Assembly: GCF_020521235.1 (NCBI RefSeq)
Contig: NZ_BLAY01000024.1
Span: 1 to 64,000 of the forward strand
DNA: 64,000 bases
Source: Microseira wollei NIES-4236
Lineage (GTDB): Bacteria > Cyanobacteriota > Cyanobacteriia > Cyanobacteriales > Aerosakkonemataceae
Direction: 5' to 3'
The position numbers were made by a program, and so were the translations under genes. Positions 27,518 to 36,030 of the stretch are shown one piece after another. The notes beneath the pieces were generated by a model. That model did no database searches. It had not been told where the DNA came from and saw only the letters and a list, made by a program, of their open reading frames with translations. Within the stretch, counting starts at the first letter, position 1, and each line of letters opens with the position of its first letter.

Positions 27518-29359
27518 ATGGCAAAGGTGGCATTGCTGATTGGGGTCAGCGAGTACGAACCTGGGTTAAATCCGCTACCGGCGGCTGTAAAAGATGTGGA
27601 GGCGATGAAGAGAGTTTTGGCGCATCCAGAAATGGGTGGCTTTGCCGAGGCGGATATTACCGTGCTGAAAAATCCCCAACGGCAAGAGATAGAAGAAGCT
27701 ATCTATCGCCTCTTTGCCGATAGCCAAAAGGATGACTTGCTGTTATTTTACTTCTCTGGTCACGGGGTGAAAGATGAAAGCGGCAAGCTGTATCTTTCTA
27801 CCCGTATCACTCGCAAAGACAATGGCAAGCTGGTGAAGCCATCAGCAGTAGCAGCCAGTTTTCTGCACGAAAGTATGAATGAGAGCAAGTCTCAAAGACA
27901 AGTTGTGATTTTGGACTGTTGCTTTAGCGGCGCATTTGCTCAAGGCTTGACCGCCAAAGATGATGCCAGCGTAGACTTAGAAGAATACTTGGGTGGTAAA
28001 GGACGGGCAATTCTCACAGCGACGACTTCCACCCAATATGCTTTTGAAGAACAAGACTCAGAACTCGCAGTCTACACCCGCTATCTGGTAGAAGGGATTG
28101 AAAAAGGCGCAGCAGATACAGACGGGGATGGTTGGATTTCCGTTGATGAGTTGCACGAGTATGCCAGTAGCAAAGTGCAAGAAGCAGCGCCAGCGATGAC
28201 GCCAAAGTTCTATCCTGTTGAGGAAGGCTATCGAATTCGGCTGGCAAAGTCGCCCAAGGATGACCCCAGGGTGAGGTATCGTAAGGAGGCTGAACGTTAT
28301 GCCAGTCGCGGTGAGATTTCAGTTGTTGGGCGCAGAATATTGGCTGCTTTGAGGAATAATTTGGGGTTACAACCTGAAGAGACGGCTGCTATTGAAACTG
28401 AAGTTTTGCAGCCCTATCAAGAGTACAGGCGGAAGCTAGAGCAGTATGAGCAAACTTTAACTGTGGCAGTTCAGCAAGAATTTCCTCTCACCGAATATAC
28501 ACTTAATGAATTGAGAGATTTACAGAAGATTTTGGCTCTTAAAGATGAAGATGTAGCACCGATTGAAGCGAAAATTATTCCTGGGAGAGCATCTACTCCT
28601 ACCGAGGGAGATGCACCTCAAACTAAGTCAGTTCCTGTTGAAACCAAAGCTGCCGGGACGAATGAGCGGACAATCTCTGCTGTCGAAAGCAACCCAACTA
28701 AAAAATCTACATCTAAAGAATCCATAACCGAAGATCTCAGAGCTAAACAGAGAGTAGACTACACTCGACCATCTGCATCAAACCCTCGATCGCTGTTCGC
28801 AAAGATTGCCCACGCCAGAAACAAATTTCTTGTCGTTGGTACAATTATTCTAATTGGGTTAGCAGGATTTGAAATCTATAGGCAGACAATGCAAGCTAAA
28901 TCGGGCTACGAGCGACTAAAAGAGCTTCTATCAGGGGCAAAGTGGAAAGAGGCTGATAACGAAACTGCTCGAAAGATGGTGGAATTAGCTGGCAGACAGA
29001 AAGAAGGTTCGCTCAGAGGAGAAGATTTTAAAAAAATTAACTGTGGAGACTTAAGCTACATCGACAATCTCTGGGTAAATTACAGCAAAAGACACTTCGG
29101 CTTAAGCGTACAGAGGCACATTTGGCAATCGAGTGATGTAAACAGTGATATGGGTAAGTTCATCATGCGCGTCGGTTGGGGTTGGGTAGAAACAAAACCG
29201 GGGGTAGTTACACTGGTTTTTGCAGATATAAACAACCTTACCTATGACCTTAGTGCTCCAAAGGGACAACTCCCGGTAGCAGTAACGTATAATTCTGGGC
29301 GCGACAATAAGGCACGCAACGAATACATATCCAGAATTGTAGAGTGTGACATAAAGTAG
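27518..29359 (+). CDS. Caspase-like protease with EF-hand loop, membrane segment and C-terminal GUN4 domain
   Basis: A 613-residue peptidase C14 protein. The caspase domain is at about 1-240: LLIGVSEY start, catalytic His82 in YFSGHG, catalytic Cys135 in LDCCFSG (by alignment to DSCHSG). Inside it, residues 200-211 (DTDGDGWISVDE) fit the EF-hand calcium loop exactly. Residues 250-350 are the helical module often found in cyanobacterial caspase and WD40 proteins (RYRKEAERYASRGEIS, PYQEYRRKLEQYEQ, LRDLQKILALKDEDV). A charged linker, one membrane segment (about 435-455), and a GUN4 domain (about 462-600: YERLKELLSGAKWKEAD, IDNLWVNYSKRHFGLSVQ, VGWGW) complete it. GUN4 binds tetrapyrroles in chlorophyll synthesis; here it may be a sensor. 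It pairs with the upstream EACC1 gene. A death or defence role is inference. Confidence 0.9.
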   Translation: MAKVALLIGVSEYEPGLNPLPAAVKDVEAMKRVLAHPEMGGFAEADITVLKNPQRQEIEEAIYRLFADSQKDDLLLFYFSGHGVKDESGKLYLSTRITRKDNGKLVKPSAVAASFLHESMNESKSQRQVVILDCCFSGAFAQGLTAKDDASVDLEEYLGGKGRAILTATTSTQYAFEEQDSELAVYTRYLVEGIEKGAADTDGDGWISVDELHEYASSKVQEAAPAMTPKFYPVEEGYRIRLAKSPKDDPRVRYRKEAERYASRGEISVVGRRILAALRNNLGLQPEETAAIETEVLQPYQEYRRKLEQYEQTLTVAVQQEFPLTEYTLNELRDLQKILALKDEDVAPIEAKIIPGRASTPTEGDAPQTKSVPVETKAAGTNERTISAVESNPTKKSTSKESITEDLRAKQRVDYTRPSASNPRSLFAKIAHARNKFLVVGTIILIGLAGFEIYRQTMQAKSGYERLKELLSGAKWKEADNETARKMVELAGRQKEGSLRGEDFKKINCGDLSYIDNLWVNYSKRHFGLSVQRHIWQSSDVNSDMGKFIMRVGWGWVETKPGVVTLVFADINNLTYDLSAPKGQLPVAVTYNSGRDNKARNEYISRIVECDIK

Positions 29360-29595
29360 CAATTTTATACTTTGGAAAAGTTTATCCAAGGCACGTGGGG
29401 TAGGCATTGCACACAACACTAGAACTTTTGCGAAAGTCCTTCTGATTAACGAAGATATTGCGTAGGGTGTGCGAGCAATACCCATTGAGTGCAGCACTTA
29501 AAATGAGATCTGATGCGATCGCAGGATATTTCCAATACTCAACTACGGTAGCAGAGCGTAGTTTGAGTTGAGGGAACGAAACCCAACTTACTAAA

Positions 29596-29979
29596 TCAGG
29601 ATGAAGGCGACAGTTCTAAAGTTAGCAATCCTTGTGGAAAATCTACCACTAACCGCTGCGTTCTTAACCACTGCAACCCTAACAAAATTTCTTGAACACC
29701 AACTCGCGCATGAACGGGAATCGTAAATTCTTCTTCCCCAATTATCACCCTCCCTTGATAGAGAGCAAAAAACGTTTCACCTTGAGCCGTCCGCATCACT
29801 CGTCTTCGTTCAATTAAAGTCCAGCCTAATGCTTCTGCATCTTGAAGATCCAGTGCTAACCATCCGCTTGTAAATCCGGTATCTAATAGTGCCTCAACGG
29901 GTAAAATTTCTTCATTAGCGCCTATTAAATCAATATCAAACAATAACTCTCCTATCTCGCCAAATCTTCCCAAAATCAT
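29596..29979 (-). CDS. Retropepsin-like clan AA aspartic protease
   Basis: 127 residues with the single-domain retropepsin layout: VEALLDTGFTSGWLAL (catalytic DTG), then ALYQGRVIIGEEEFTIPVHA, then VGVQEILLGLQWLRTQRLVVDF, the ILG-like second motif. Retropepsins act as homodimers. No membrane segment or signal is visible. Its ATG overlaps the stop of the upstream 105-residue gene (ATGA), so they are translationally coupled. Small proteases of this kind are frequent in cyanobacteria, of unknown function. Confidence 0.8.
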   Translation of the reverse strand: MILGRFGEIGELLFDIDLIGANEEILPVEALLDTGFTSGWLALDLQDAEALGWTLIERRRVMRTAQGETFFALYQGRVIIGEEEFTIPVHARVGVQEILLGLQWLRTQRLVVDFPQGLLTLELSPSS

Positions 29980-30293
29980 ATCAGGCCACAGGCTCCCGTT
30001 TCATTCAGCCGAAACGTTCCCAGCATCCCATGCGGATACTTCTGACGAGCTTTTTGTTCGGCAGCGATTTCATCAGTATCGATGAAATAATCCCCACTTT
30101 CTGGCTCAATCATCATAAACCAGTTGTAATGGTCTTTGATTAATTCTGGGCAGGCTTTGTGCCAAATAACTTTACAGCGCTGACAAAACACATCAATTTC
30201 CGTTTGGCGTTTGGCTAGTTCTTCGGGTGAAAGATTATATTCGGGAAAAACTCTGCCTCGGCGACGGGGATAATTTTTTAAGGATTGATTCAT
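29976..30293 (-). CDS. Conserved small protein of unknown function, coupled to the aspartic protease
   Basis: 105 residues: a basic N-terminus (NYPRRRGRVFPEYNLSPEEL), CQRCKVIWHKACPEL, then an acidic stretch with DYFIDTDEIAAEQKARQKYP and a hydrophobic Gly-rich end, where the full second stretch begins near 30103. The cysteine pair CxxC could bind a metal, but a second pair is not obvious. It sits first in a two-gene unit with a 4-bp overlap, a toxin-antitoxin-like arrangement; it could be substrate or partner of the protease. No family is recognised. Confidence 0.7.
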   Translation of the reverse strand: MNQSLKNYPRRRGRVFPEYNLSPEELAKRQTEIDVFCQRCKVIWHKACPELIKDHYNWFMMIEPESGDYFIDTDEIAAEQKARQKYPHGMLGTFRLNETGACGLI

Positions 30294-30423
30294 CTTTTTT
30301 TAGCTAAACTTCTACTAATAATTATCAGTTGTCACCAACATTATTTTTCTGTTCCTCAGAACCCGTCAACTATTATAACAGCGACGATGAAGCCAGAAAT
30401 AGTCACCCAGCTTCATTATCTGG

Positions 30424-30633
30424 CTAGCTAACCCTTTTCTGGCTAATTTCATCAAGGATATCTTCAAGAGTCAGACTTGCTAACCATTGCGATCGCTCTT
30501 TTGTATAATCACCACTACCCATATCAAACTGGTGGAGAAAGCGTACCATACCTACTGGCCCTAAAGCCTTAACTAAAGCATCCAAACCTTGCTGCCTAAT
30601 TTGTGCTGGACTCATCTTAGAAGTCTCCATCAT
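30424..30633 (-). CDS. Putative antitoxin (69 residues) paired with the PIN protein
   Basis: A short protein with a helical core, GLDALVKALGPVGMVRFLHQ, and a tail SLTLEDILDEI. It overlaps the end of the PIN-domain gene by 17 bp and probably neutralises it. A double ATG leaves the start uncertain by a few residues. The family is not recognised with certainty. Confidence 0.65.
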   Translation of the reverse strand: MMETSKMSPAQIRQQGLDALVKALGPVGMVRFLHQFDMGSGDYTKERSQWLASLTLEDILDEISQKRVS

Positions 30634-31075
30634 CAGTTGTCTCCATCAACCATAAAACTGGATTTGCCGAAGTTACTCGGAGAATATCTCTATTTCTAAT
30701 AGCTCGCCGTAATAGTCGGTCATCAGTTGTCAAAAATATATCAGCATTGCCTGCTTCTGCACAGGCTAAATGCAGAGAATCCAGGGGATGAAAACCATAC
30801 TCCTGTAAATCCCTAGCTCGGCTTGCAATCTCCTCACTTATCTGTATTCTAGACGCTGCTAGAGAAATTAGGGATAAAACTTTTTGTCTTCTAACCACAT
30901 CAGCAATTCTGGCAATCTCAAAATCGAGCGCTTCACTGCCTAATAAATTTAATCTGCCACTCTGACACCGCTCTATAATCAGGAGGACAGCTTCAGCTTC
31001 CAAACGTATTCGTTCTTGAGTCAGATCGTCAAATGGACGATTCAAACAGCAAACATCAAGGTAAATTAAAGACAT
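30617..31075 (-). CDS. PIN-domain protein (probable toxin ribonuclease)
   Basis: 152 residues with the PIN fold acidic residues in order: Asp in IYLDVCCLNRPFDD, Glu in LGSEALDFEI, Asp in PLDSLHLACA, and Asp in FLTTDDRLLRRA. Such proteins are Mg-dependent RNases, often VapC-like toxins. The toxin is encoded before the partner gene, the reverse of most VapBC loci. The N-terminal LDVCCLNRPFDD variant marks a subgroup common in cyanobacteria. Confidence 0.85.
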   Translation of the reverse strand: MSLIYLDVCCLNRPFDDLTQERIRLEAEAVLLIIERCQSGRLNLLGSEALDFEIARIADVVRRQKVLSLISLAASRIQISEEIASRARDLQEYGFHPLDSLHLACAEAGNADIFLTTDDRLLRRAIRNRDILRVTSANPVLWLMETTDDGDF

Positions 31076-31316
31076 TAATCACTTTTAGTGCTAATTTTCG
31101 ACTATTTGAGATAATCATAACCCTAATGTGTTGAAATTAAAACAAATCAACCCCTCCGATTGATGTAGGGGCAGGACGCCAATAATATTGTTTGATGCTA
31201 ATAAATCGATAGACCTACCTAAAGTTATATACAAGGATAATGTTGATTCTTGCCTACGGGGGAAGATAGGGCGAAAAATTAGCATTAACTTAACAAAAGA
31301 CAAGGATTGTCTTGCT

Positions 31317-31889
31317 CTATCCCAAAATTTGCTCGATTGTAATATTAATATCTGGAAAAGTTTGAATTACTAAATTTTGACCCCGCTGAAACTTCTGGAT
31401 ATTCTTGTAACCTGTAGGTGTTGGTTCGCGATAAACTTCAACGCATTGAGCGTTAATATCTACTAGCCAAACTTCAACAATACCTTGTTCGGCATAAAGA
31501 GGAATTTTTACTTCTCGGTCAGTTTCAACGGTTGTATCTGCTACTTCTACTAATAAAAAAATGTCCTGGGGTTGAGGATGTCCCGCCTCATAAAAGTCCG
31601 AACGAGGATGAAGCAATGCTATATCTGGTTGTGGTGCAGAATTGTCATCTAATTCAACTGGGTTTTGGGGAGAAAGTATTGCGCGATCGCCAAGAAGTTG
31701 AGTAAATAATCTGACCAATCGATTGACACCAGCAGCATGTCTTCTACCAATCGCCGCCATCTCAATAATCTCTCCTCGGATGAGTTCTACTCGCTCACCT
31801 TCAGCGATGATACCTGACTCTACCATTTTCTGGTATTGCTCAACTGTAAACTTCCGCCTCAGTAACTGCACAGACATCTCTACCTCCAA
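31317..31889 (-). CDS. Uma2-family (DUF820) endonuclease-like protein
   Basis: 190 residues with the PD-(D/E)xK-like core of the Uma2 family: RRKFTVEQYQKMVESGI start, GERVELIRGEII, PQPDIALLHP, LLVEVADTT followed by DREVKIPLYAEQGIVEVWLV (first stretch at about 31852-31801). The E...K spacing fits nuclease chemistry, but function in this cyanobacterial family is unproven. A second ATG three codons in is possible. Another Uma2 gene lies 55 bp upstream. Confidence 0.88.
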   Translation of the reverse strand: MEVEMSVQLLRRKFTVEQYQKMVESGIIAEGERVELIRGEIIEMAAIGRRHAAGVNRLVRLFTQLLGDRAILSPQNPVELDDNSAPQPDIALLHPRSDFYEAGHPQPQDIFLLVEVADTTVETDREVKIPLYAEQGIVEVWLVDINAQCVEVYREPTPTGYKNIQKFQRGQNLVIQTFPDINITIEQILG

Positions 31890-31944
31890 TGTTTACCTAA
31901 TTTTTTGTGTATCTGCACTCAAATTATTTCAGAGGTTTATTCAC

Positions 31945-32532
31945 TTATTCTTCTGCCACTTCAAAATTAACCCGCGCATAAATCTCGCGAAAACCGATCT
32001 GAAACTCAATAGAATCCAGTACTAAAACTGCATCTTCTCCTTCATACTCTTTAAAAATCCATTCACCTGCTGCTCGCTTAGCATATTGTTCCACGGAAAA
32101 ACTATACTGGTCAATTAAAATATATTCCTGCAACTCCGGAATTGAGCGGTAATATTTAAACTTATCTGTTTTGTCATAATCTTTAGTTGACTTTGATAAT
32201 ACTTCAACAATCAAACAGGGATTGGTAATCGTTGTTGTACCAGTTCCCTCATAGACAGGTTCACCTTTGACGACCATCACATCAGGGTAAGTATAGAGGC
32301 GATACTGAGGCAGCCACAACTTTACATCGCCGATGTATATGTCATAATCTTGACCTTGTACTGTCAATGGAAATCTCTTGTAAAAATTTCCAGCAATTTT
32401 ATTGTGATTCGTCGTTCCACCTGTCATCTGGATAATTTCTCCATCGCGGTATTCACTTTTGTATTCAGCTTTTTCTTCCAACTCCAGATACTCTGCGGGA
32501 GTGTAGTAACGCTTTTCTGTTTGGACTACCAT
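31945..32532 (-). CDS. Uma2-family (DUF820) endonuclease-like protein
   Basis: 195 residues of the same superfamily as the next gene but a different subgroup: RYYTPAEYLELEEKAEYKSE, GEIIQMTGGTTNHNKIAGN, YTYPDVMVVKGEP, LIVEVLSKSTKDYDKTDKFKYYRSIPELQEYILID (the last motif at about 32212-32108). Core Asp, Glu and Lys positions are kept. Two adjacent but different Uma2 genes are common in large cyanobacterial genomes and may be mobile. Confidence 0.88.
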   Translation of the reverse strand: MVVQTEKRYYTPAEYLELEEKAEYKSEYRDGEIIQMTGGTTNHNKIAGNFYKRFPLTVQGQDYDIYIGDVKLWLPQYRLYTYPDVMVVKGEPVYEGTGTTTITNPCLIVEVLSKSTKDYDKTDKFKYYRSIPELQEYILIDQYSFSVEQYAKRAAGEWIFKEYEGEDAVLVLDSIEFQIGFREIYARVNFEVAEE

Positions 32533-32565
32533 AGGACTCCCCTAATTAAATGGGATTCTGCTGTT

Positions 32566-33780
32566 TTATTTTAGCACCTCTAACACTGCTTTAGGTAAAA
32601 GCTTATCCTTAAACCACACAATTCTTGCTGGCGTATCGCTCACCTTGACGCCAGCTTTTTCTAAATTTAATCGTTCAGAAATAGCCAAAATCAAATTATC
32701 GCAACCAGCGCGACGAACTTGAGCAAACTTCTTTTGCAAATATTGCGGACGCCAGTAACCGATTATTTCCAATAAAAACGACCTGCCATCGGGATGAACT
32801 AGGCGAAAATCCGGAATCATCACGCTACCAGGAATGGGAATTAAGTCAACTTCTCTTTCTAATACCCACTCACTTTTAAGCGAATCCCACCTATTTGCAA
32901 ACGACTCTTCAATCATGCTGTCATAAGGCTTACCCGGTGGATAATGAGATACTAAACCGCAATTAGAATCGAGACTAAACCGCCCAATCTTTTCCTTGTT
33001 AGTGTAAAAATCGCGGATTTGTAGAGTTGCGTGAAGACTCCATTTTGTCACGTGTAATAAAGCGGGGAGAAGTTTAGCTATAGCCAACCCATACCTCGTA
33101 CTAGGTTTAAACAAACTTGTCGGGCCATCAATCGCAATTGTAAACCCGTGGTCAGCATCGCCTTCAATATAAGCCATCAATTGAAACAACTTAAGATAGC
33201 GAAACAAAAGCTTATATTCCCCCGGAACATTGCGGTGAGCATTGAGCGTAATTTGACTGGCACGATAAAAAATTCCCTGCACTTGCGAGAGATTATAACG
33301 ATGCAACAAATCTTCAGGCGAAGGAGTTTCAAATTGTGTTAAAATACGATTTTCTTGTAAATCGGCATATAAACCAGTTTTAATGTCTTGAAGCAGAACT
33401 TCCCGCTGGAGTTCTTGACTCAATTGCTCTGCTAAATTGCTCAGTATTCTTTGAGACGCCAAAGGATTAGGAACCGATTTAGCAGATAGGGCAAACACGC
33501 GCTGACGCAACTCCTGGGGTTCCAGGGGACTAACAACTTCAAACGTACAAAAACCACCCTTCAAAAGATGAGCCAATCCCCGCTTTAAGCGATAATCTGG
33601 ACTATCGCCTTCCAACTCTAAAAGCTGACTGTCTAGTTCCCCTTGAGTTTTACCAACCGCATCTTGAAAACAAGTAATTAAATCCGTAGCTATTTCCAAA
33701 TTCCGGTCATCAATCTTCAGGTGCTTCGGAACGATTGACTCTCCATTTTGCCGGTGTATTAGCAAATCACTGGGTAACAT
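32566..33780 (-). CDS. Bax1-like nuclease (DUF790), partner of XPB-type helicase
   Basis: 404 residues. The start MLPSDLLIHRQNGESIVPK, the middle GPTSLFKPSTRYGLAIAKLL and the end with DSMIEESFANRWDSL, IPDFRLVHPDGRSFLLEIIGYWRPQYLQKK are family hallmarks (the last near 32812-32730). The IPDF...LEI pattern is the nuclease centre. In archaea Bax1 forms a complex with the XPB helicase and cuts DNA at bubbles and 3' overhangs. Here the XPB-like helicase is immediately upstream on the same strand, separated only by repeats, which supports a DNA-repair pair. Confidence 0.85.
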   Translation of the reverse strand: MLPSDLLIHRQNGESIVPKHLKIDDRNLEIATDLITCFQDAVGKTQGELDSQLLELEGDSPDYRLKRGLAHLLKGGFCTFEVVSPLEPQELRQRVFALSAKSVPNPLASQRILSNLAEQLSQELQREVLLQDIKTGLYADLQENRILTQFETPSPEDLLHRYNLSQVQGIFYRASQITLNAHRNVPGEYKLLFRYLKLFQLMAYIEGDADHGFTIAIDGPTSLFKPSTRYGLAIAKLLPALLHVTKWSLHATLQIRDFYTNKEKIGRFSLDSNCGLVSHYPPGKPYDSMIEESFANRWDSLKSEWVLEREVDLIPIPGSVMIPDFRLVHPDGRSFLLEIIGYWRPQYLQKKFAQVRRAGCDNLILAISERLNLEKAGVKVSDTPARIVWFKDKLLPKAVLEVLK

Positions 33781-33840
33781 CGTAATTTTAGATTGAATTT
33801 GATTCTGGGATATTGGAGATATTGGAGGCAGCAGCCCACT

Positions 33841-34016
33841 AGTATTCGTTCCCAGGCTCAGCCTGGGAACTAGAAGCGGGAGGCTCTGCCTCGCTTACTT
33901 GTTGGGATATTGGAGGCTCTGCCTCCTAGTACTCGTTGGGATATTGGAGGCAGAGCCTCCTAGTATTCGTTCCCAGGCTCAGCCTGGGAACTAGAAGCGG
34001 GAGGATCTGCCTCGCT
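33841..34016. repeat. 55-bp repeat in two copies, 121 bp apart
   Basis: Copies 33841-33895 and 33962-34016 each hold the GTTCCCAGGCTCAGCCTGGGAAC hairpin (described by its arms GTTCCCAGGC and GCCTGGGAAC) and GAAGCGGGAGG. Between them lie GGCTCTGCCTCC words. The second copy is coding: it forms the end of the helicase gene. Confidence 0.9.
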
Positions 34017-35549
34017 GGAATCTTCAGAGACATTGTATCCCCCTGACGACTTCGAATCAGCAGCCTTATAACCACTTTGCTTACCAACTCCATAAATCGG
34101 TTCAGACGGCACAATCTCCAACTGCCGATACTTCTTCTCCTCTCTTCCTTCGCGCTCTTTGCGTCTTCGCGGTTCATTCTTTTCCACCCCTCGACGCCGC
34201 TGCGAAGTTCCCTCCTCACTCGTATCCTCCGCTACCACCTCATACAAAATTGCTCGCTTATTCTTATCCTGACTTTTACGCAAAATTCGCCCCAATCTTT
34301 GAATGTATTCCCGCGGCGAACCAGTCCCCGATAAAATAATTGCAATACTCGCCGCCGGAACATCCACCCCTTCATTTAAAACGTGAGAAGCAACCAAAGT
34401 ATTGTATTCCCCCTCCCGAAACTTGGTTAAAATTTCATGGCGTTCCTTCACAGGGGTTTGATGGGTAATCGCGGGAATTAACAACTCTTGAGAAATGCGA
34501 TAAACCGTTGCATTATCCGTCGTAAATATTAGCATCCGTTCCGGATAATGTTCCGCCAACAAATCGGCGAGTACGCGCATTTTGCCATCAGTACCCACAG
34601 CAATTTCTCGTGCTTCTCTATGGGCTAACATTGCTCGCCTTCCAGCAGGAGATCTAGCACTGACCATGACAAATCTGCGCCACCCATCGAGACTTCCCAA
34701 TTTAATCTTTTCTGACTTGAGAAAATCATTGCGAATTTCGATTAGTTTGTTGTAGCGCTCGCGCTCGATTTGCGATAGCTTAACCTTAATCGGAATAATC
34801 TCGTGAGTCGCTAGCGCCTGCCCTGCCAATTCCTCAGCTTTCTTGCGATAAACCTCGACGCCGATTAACCTATTAAGCTCAGAATGCTTGCCATCAGAGC
34901 GTTCTGGAGTAGCGGAGAGTCCGAGACGATAGGGAGCGATCGCATACTCCGCGATCGCGCGATAAAATTCCGTTGGTAGATGGTGACACTCATCAAAAAT
35001 TAACAGCGCATAGCGATTTCCCAAGGTTTCCGCATGAATTGCCGCACTATCATAAGTAGCAACAAGAATAGAACTTTTATCCCGCGAACCTCCTCCCAAT
35101 AACCCAATTTCCGCATCGGGAAAAGCCGCCAATAAATGAGCATACCACTGATGCATTAAATCCAAAGTTGGCACCACAATTAAACTACTGCGCGGCGTTG
35201 CTTGCAGCGCCAATTGTGCCAAATAAGTTTTACCCGCCGCAGTGGGAAGAACTACTACCCCTTTCCTTCCCGCCAGCTTCCAAGCAGCTAGCGCCTCGCT
35301 TTGATGCGGGTAGGGTTCCATTTCCAAACTGGGGACGAGTTTTAGCGGTTCAAATTCCTTTGCTTCATCGATAAAATTAATTCCTTCCCCTTGCAATGCT
35401 TCCACCAAAGGACGATAGTGAATGGCAAGAATGCGGAATTTTTCCACTCTGTCATCCCAAGTGGCGAATTCCACCCAGCTTTTGCCTCGTGGCGGTGGGT
35501 GGAGAATTAAAGTACCTCGGTCAAAAGTTAATGTAGGAGTACGCGGCAT
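33960..35549 (-). CDS. XPB/Rad25-like DNA helicase with repeat-derived C-terminal tail
   Basis: SF2 helicase of 529 residues. Motifs: PTAAGKTYLA (Walker A), IFDECHHLP (DECH), LSATPER (III), then LIFTTDNATVYRISQELL, FREGEYNTLVASHVLNEGVDVP, and QRLGRILRKS (VI). An N-terminal beta-rich part precedes YPHQSEALAAW. It would unwind DNA in repair with the neighbouring Bax1-like nuclease. Beyond about residue 450 the tail is unusual: EPRRRKEREGREEKKY is encoded by a dispersed intergenic repeat (34131-34177), and the last 17 residues, ending [10 protein letters not shown], by the 55-bp repeat. The stop codon TAG is at the repeat edge. The original C-terminus may be lost or extended. Confidence 0.88.
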   Translation of the reverse strand: MPRTPTLTFDRGTLILHPPPRGKSWVEFATWDDRVEKFRILAIHYRPLVEALQGEGINFIDEAKEFEPLKLVPSLEMEPYPHQSEALAAWKLAGRKGVVVLPTAAGKTYLAQLALQATPRSSLIVVPTLDLMHQWYAHLLAAFPDAEIGLLGGGSRDKSSILVATYDSAAIHAETLGNRYALLIFDECHHLPTEFYRAIAEYAIAPYRLGLSATPERSDGKHSELNRLIGVEVYRKKAEELAGQALATHEIIPIKVKLSQIERERYNKLIEIRNDFLKSEKIKLGSLDGWRRFVMVSARSPAGRRAMLAHREAREIAVGTDGKMRVLADLLAEHYPERMLIFTTDNATVYRISQELLIPAITHQTPVKERHEILTKFREGEYNTLVASHVLNEGVDVPAASIAIILSGTGSPREYIQRLGRILRKSQDKNKRAILYEVVAEDTSEEGTSQRRRGVEKNEPRRRKEREGREEKKYRQLEIVPSEPIYGVGKQSGYKAADSKSSGGYNVSEDSSEADPPASSSQAEPGNEY

Positions 35550-35556
35550 TAGTTTA

Positions 35557-36030
35557 TTAAATCATCGATTGTACCAGCGGCAAAACTGTAATGAATTCCG
35601 CAAAGCGGTTGAAATCATCAACATTATTAGTCAGCAATCGGCTAATTCCATAAACTAGCATCGTCGCCACAATATTCCCATCGTGTACCTGCCTACCTCC
35701 TATAGGAATTTGCTCCATTAGAGTTAACAGCCTTTCCGTCACCTGGGGGTTATCTTCTGCGACGCGAAAACGATTTAAGAAAAAACGAACCTCTGCAATA
35801 ACAGTTGCAATTGGTATGGGTTCGGTGAAAACTTGGGGACGAGTCAGAGTTGCCAAGTATTCCGGCAATACTTGTCTGCTTACCCACAATTCAATCCCCG
35901 CTTGTTCGCGAACCTGAATCGCATTTAGCGCCACTAAGTGCAACGGCGACTCAGGAATGCTGGCATATACAAGAACGTTCGTGTCGAGAAATACAGAATT
36001 ATCGTCCCCAGTCATCATACATATCCTCAC
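35557..36030 (-). CDS. PIN-domain toxin, VapC-like
   Basis: Up to 157 residues. PIN acidic residues: SVFLDTNVLVYA (Asp), LPEYLATLTRP (Glu), GGRQVHDGNIVATML (Asp), and LLTNNVDDFNRF (Asp). Expected Mg-dependent RNase activity. Methionines at residues 5 and 6 may be the true start. It overlaps the end of the upstream antitoxin gene by up to 32 bp, the standard antitoxin-first VapBC order. Confidence 0.88.
   Translation of the reverse strand: MRICMMTGDDNSVFLDTNVLVYASIPESPLHLVALNAIQVREQAGIELWVSRQVLPEYLATLTRPQVFTEPIPIATVIAEVRFFLNRFRVAEDNPQVTERLLTLMEQIPIGGRQVHDGNIVATMLVYGISRLLTNNVDDFNRFAEFITVLPLVQSMI

Noticed and set aside
31115-31373. Short open frames on both strands between the PIN and Uma2 genes
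   Set aside because: About 60 residues each, mutually antisense, without ribosome-binding sites or recognisable motifs.
33926-34219. Minus-strand frame containing NREDAKSAKEERR
   Set aside because: A shadow frame of the dispersed CCTTCGCGG repeat within the helicase gene; such peptides are well-known spurious ORFs in cyanobacteria.
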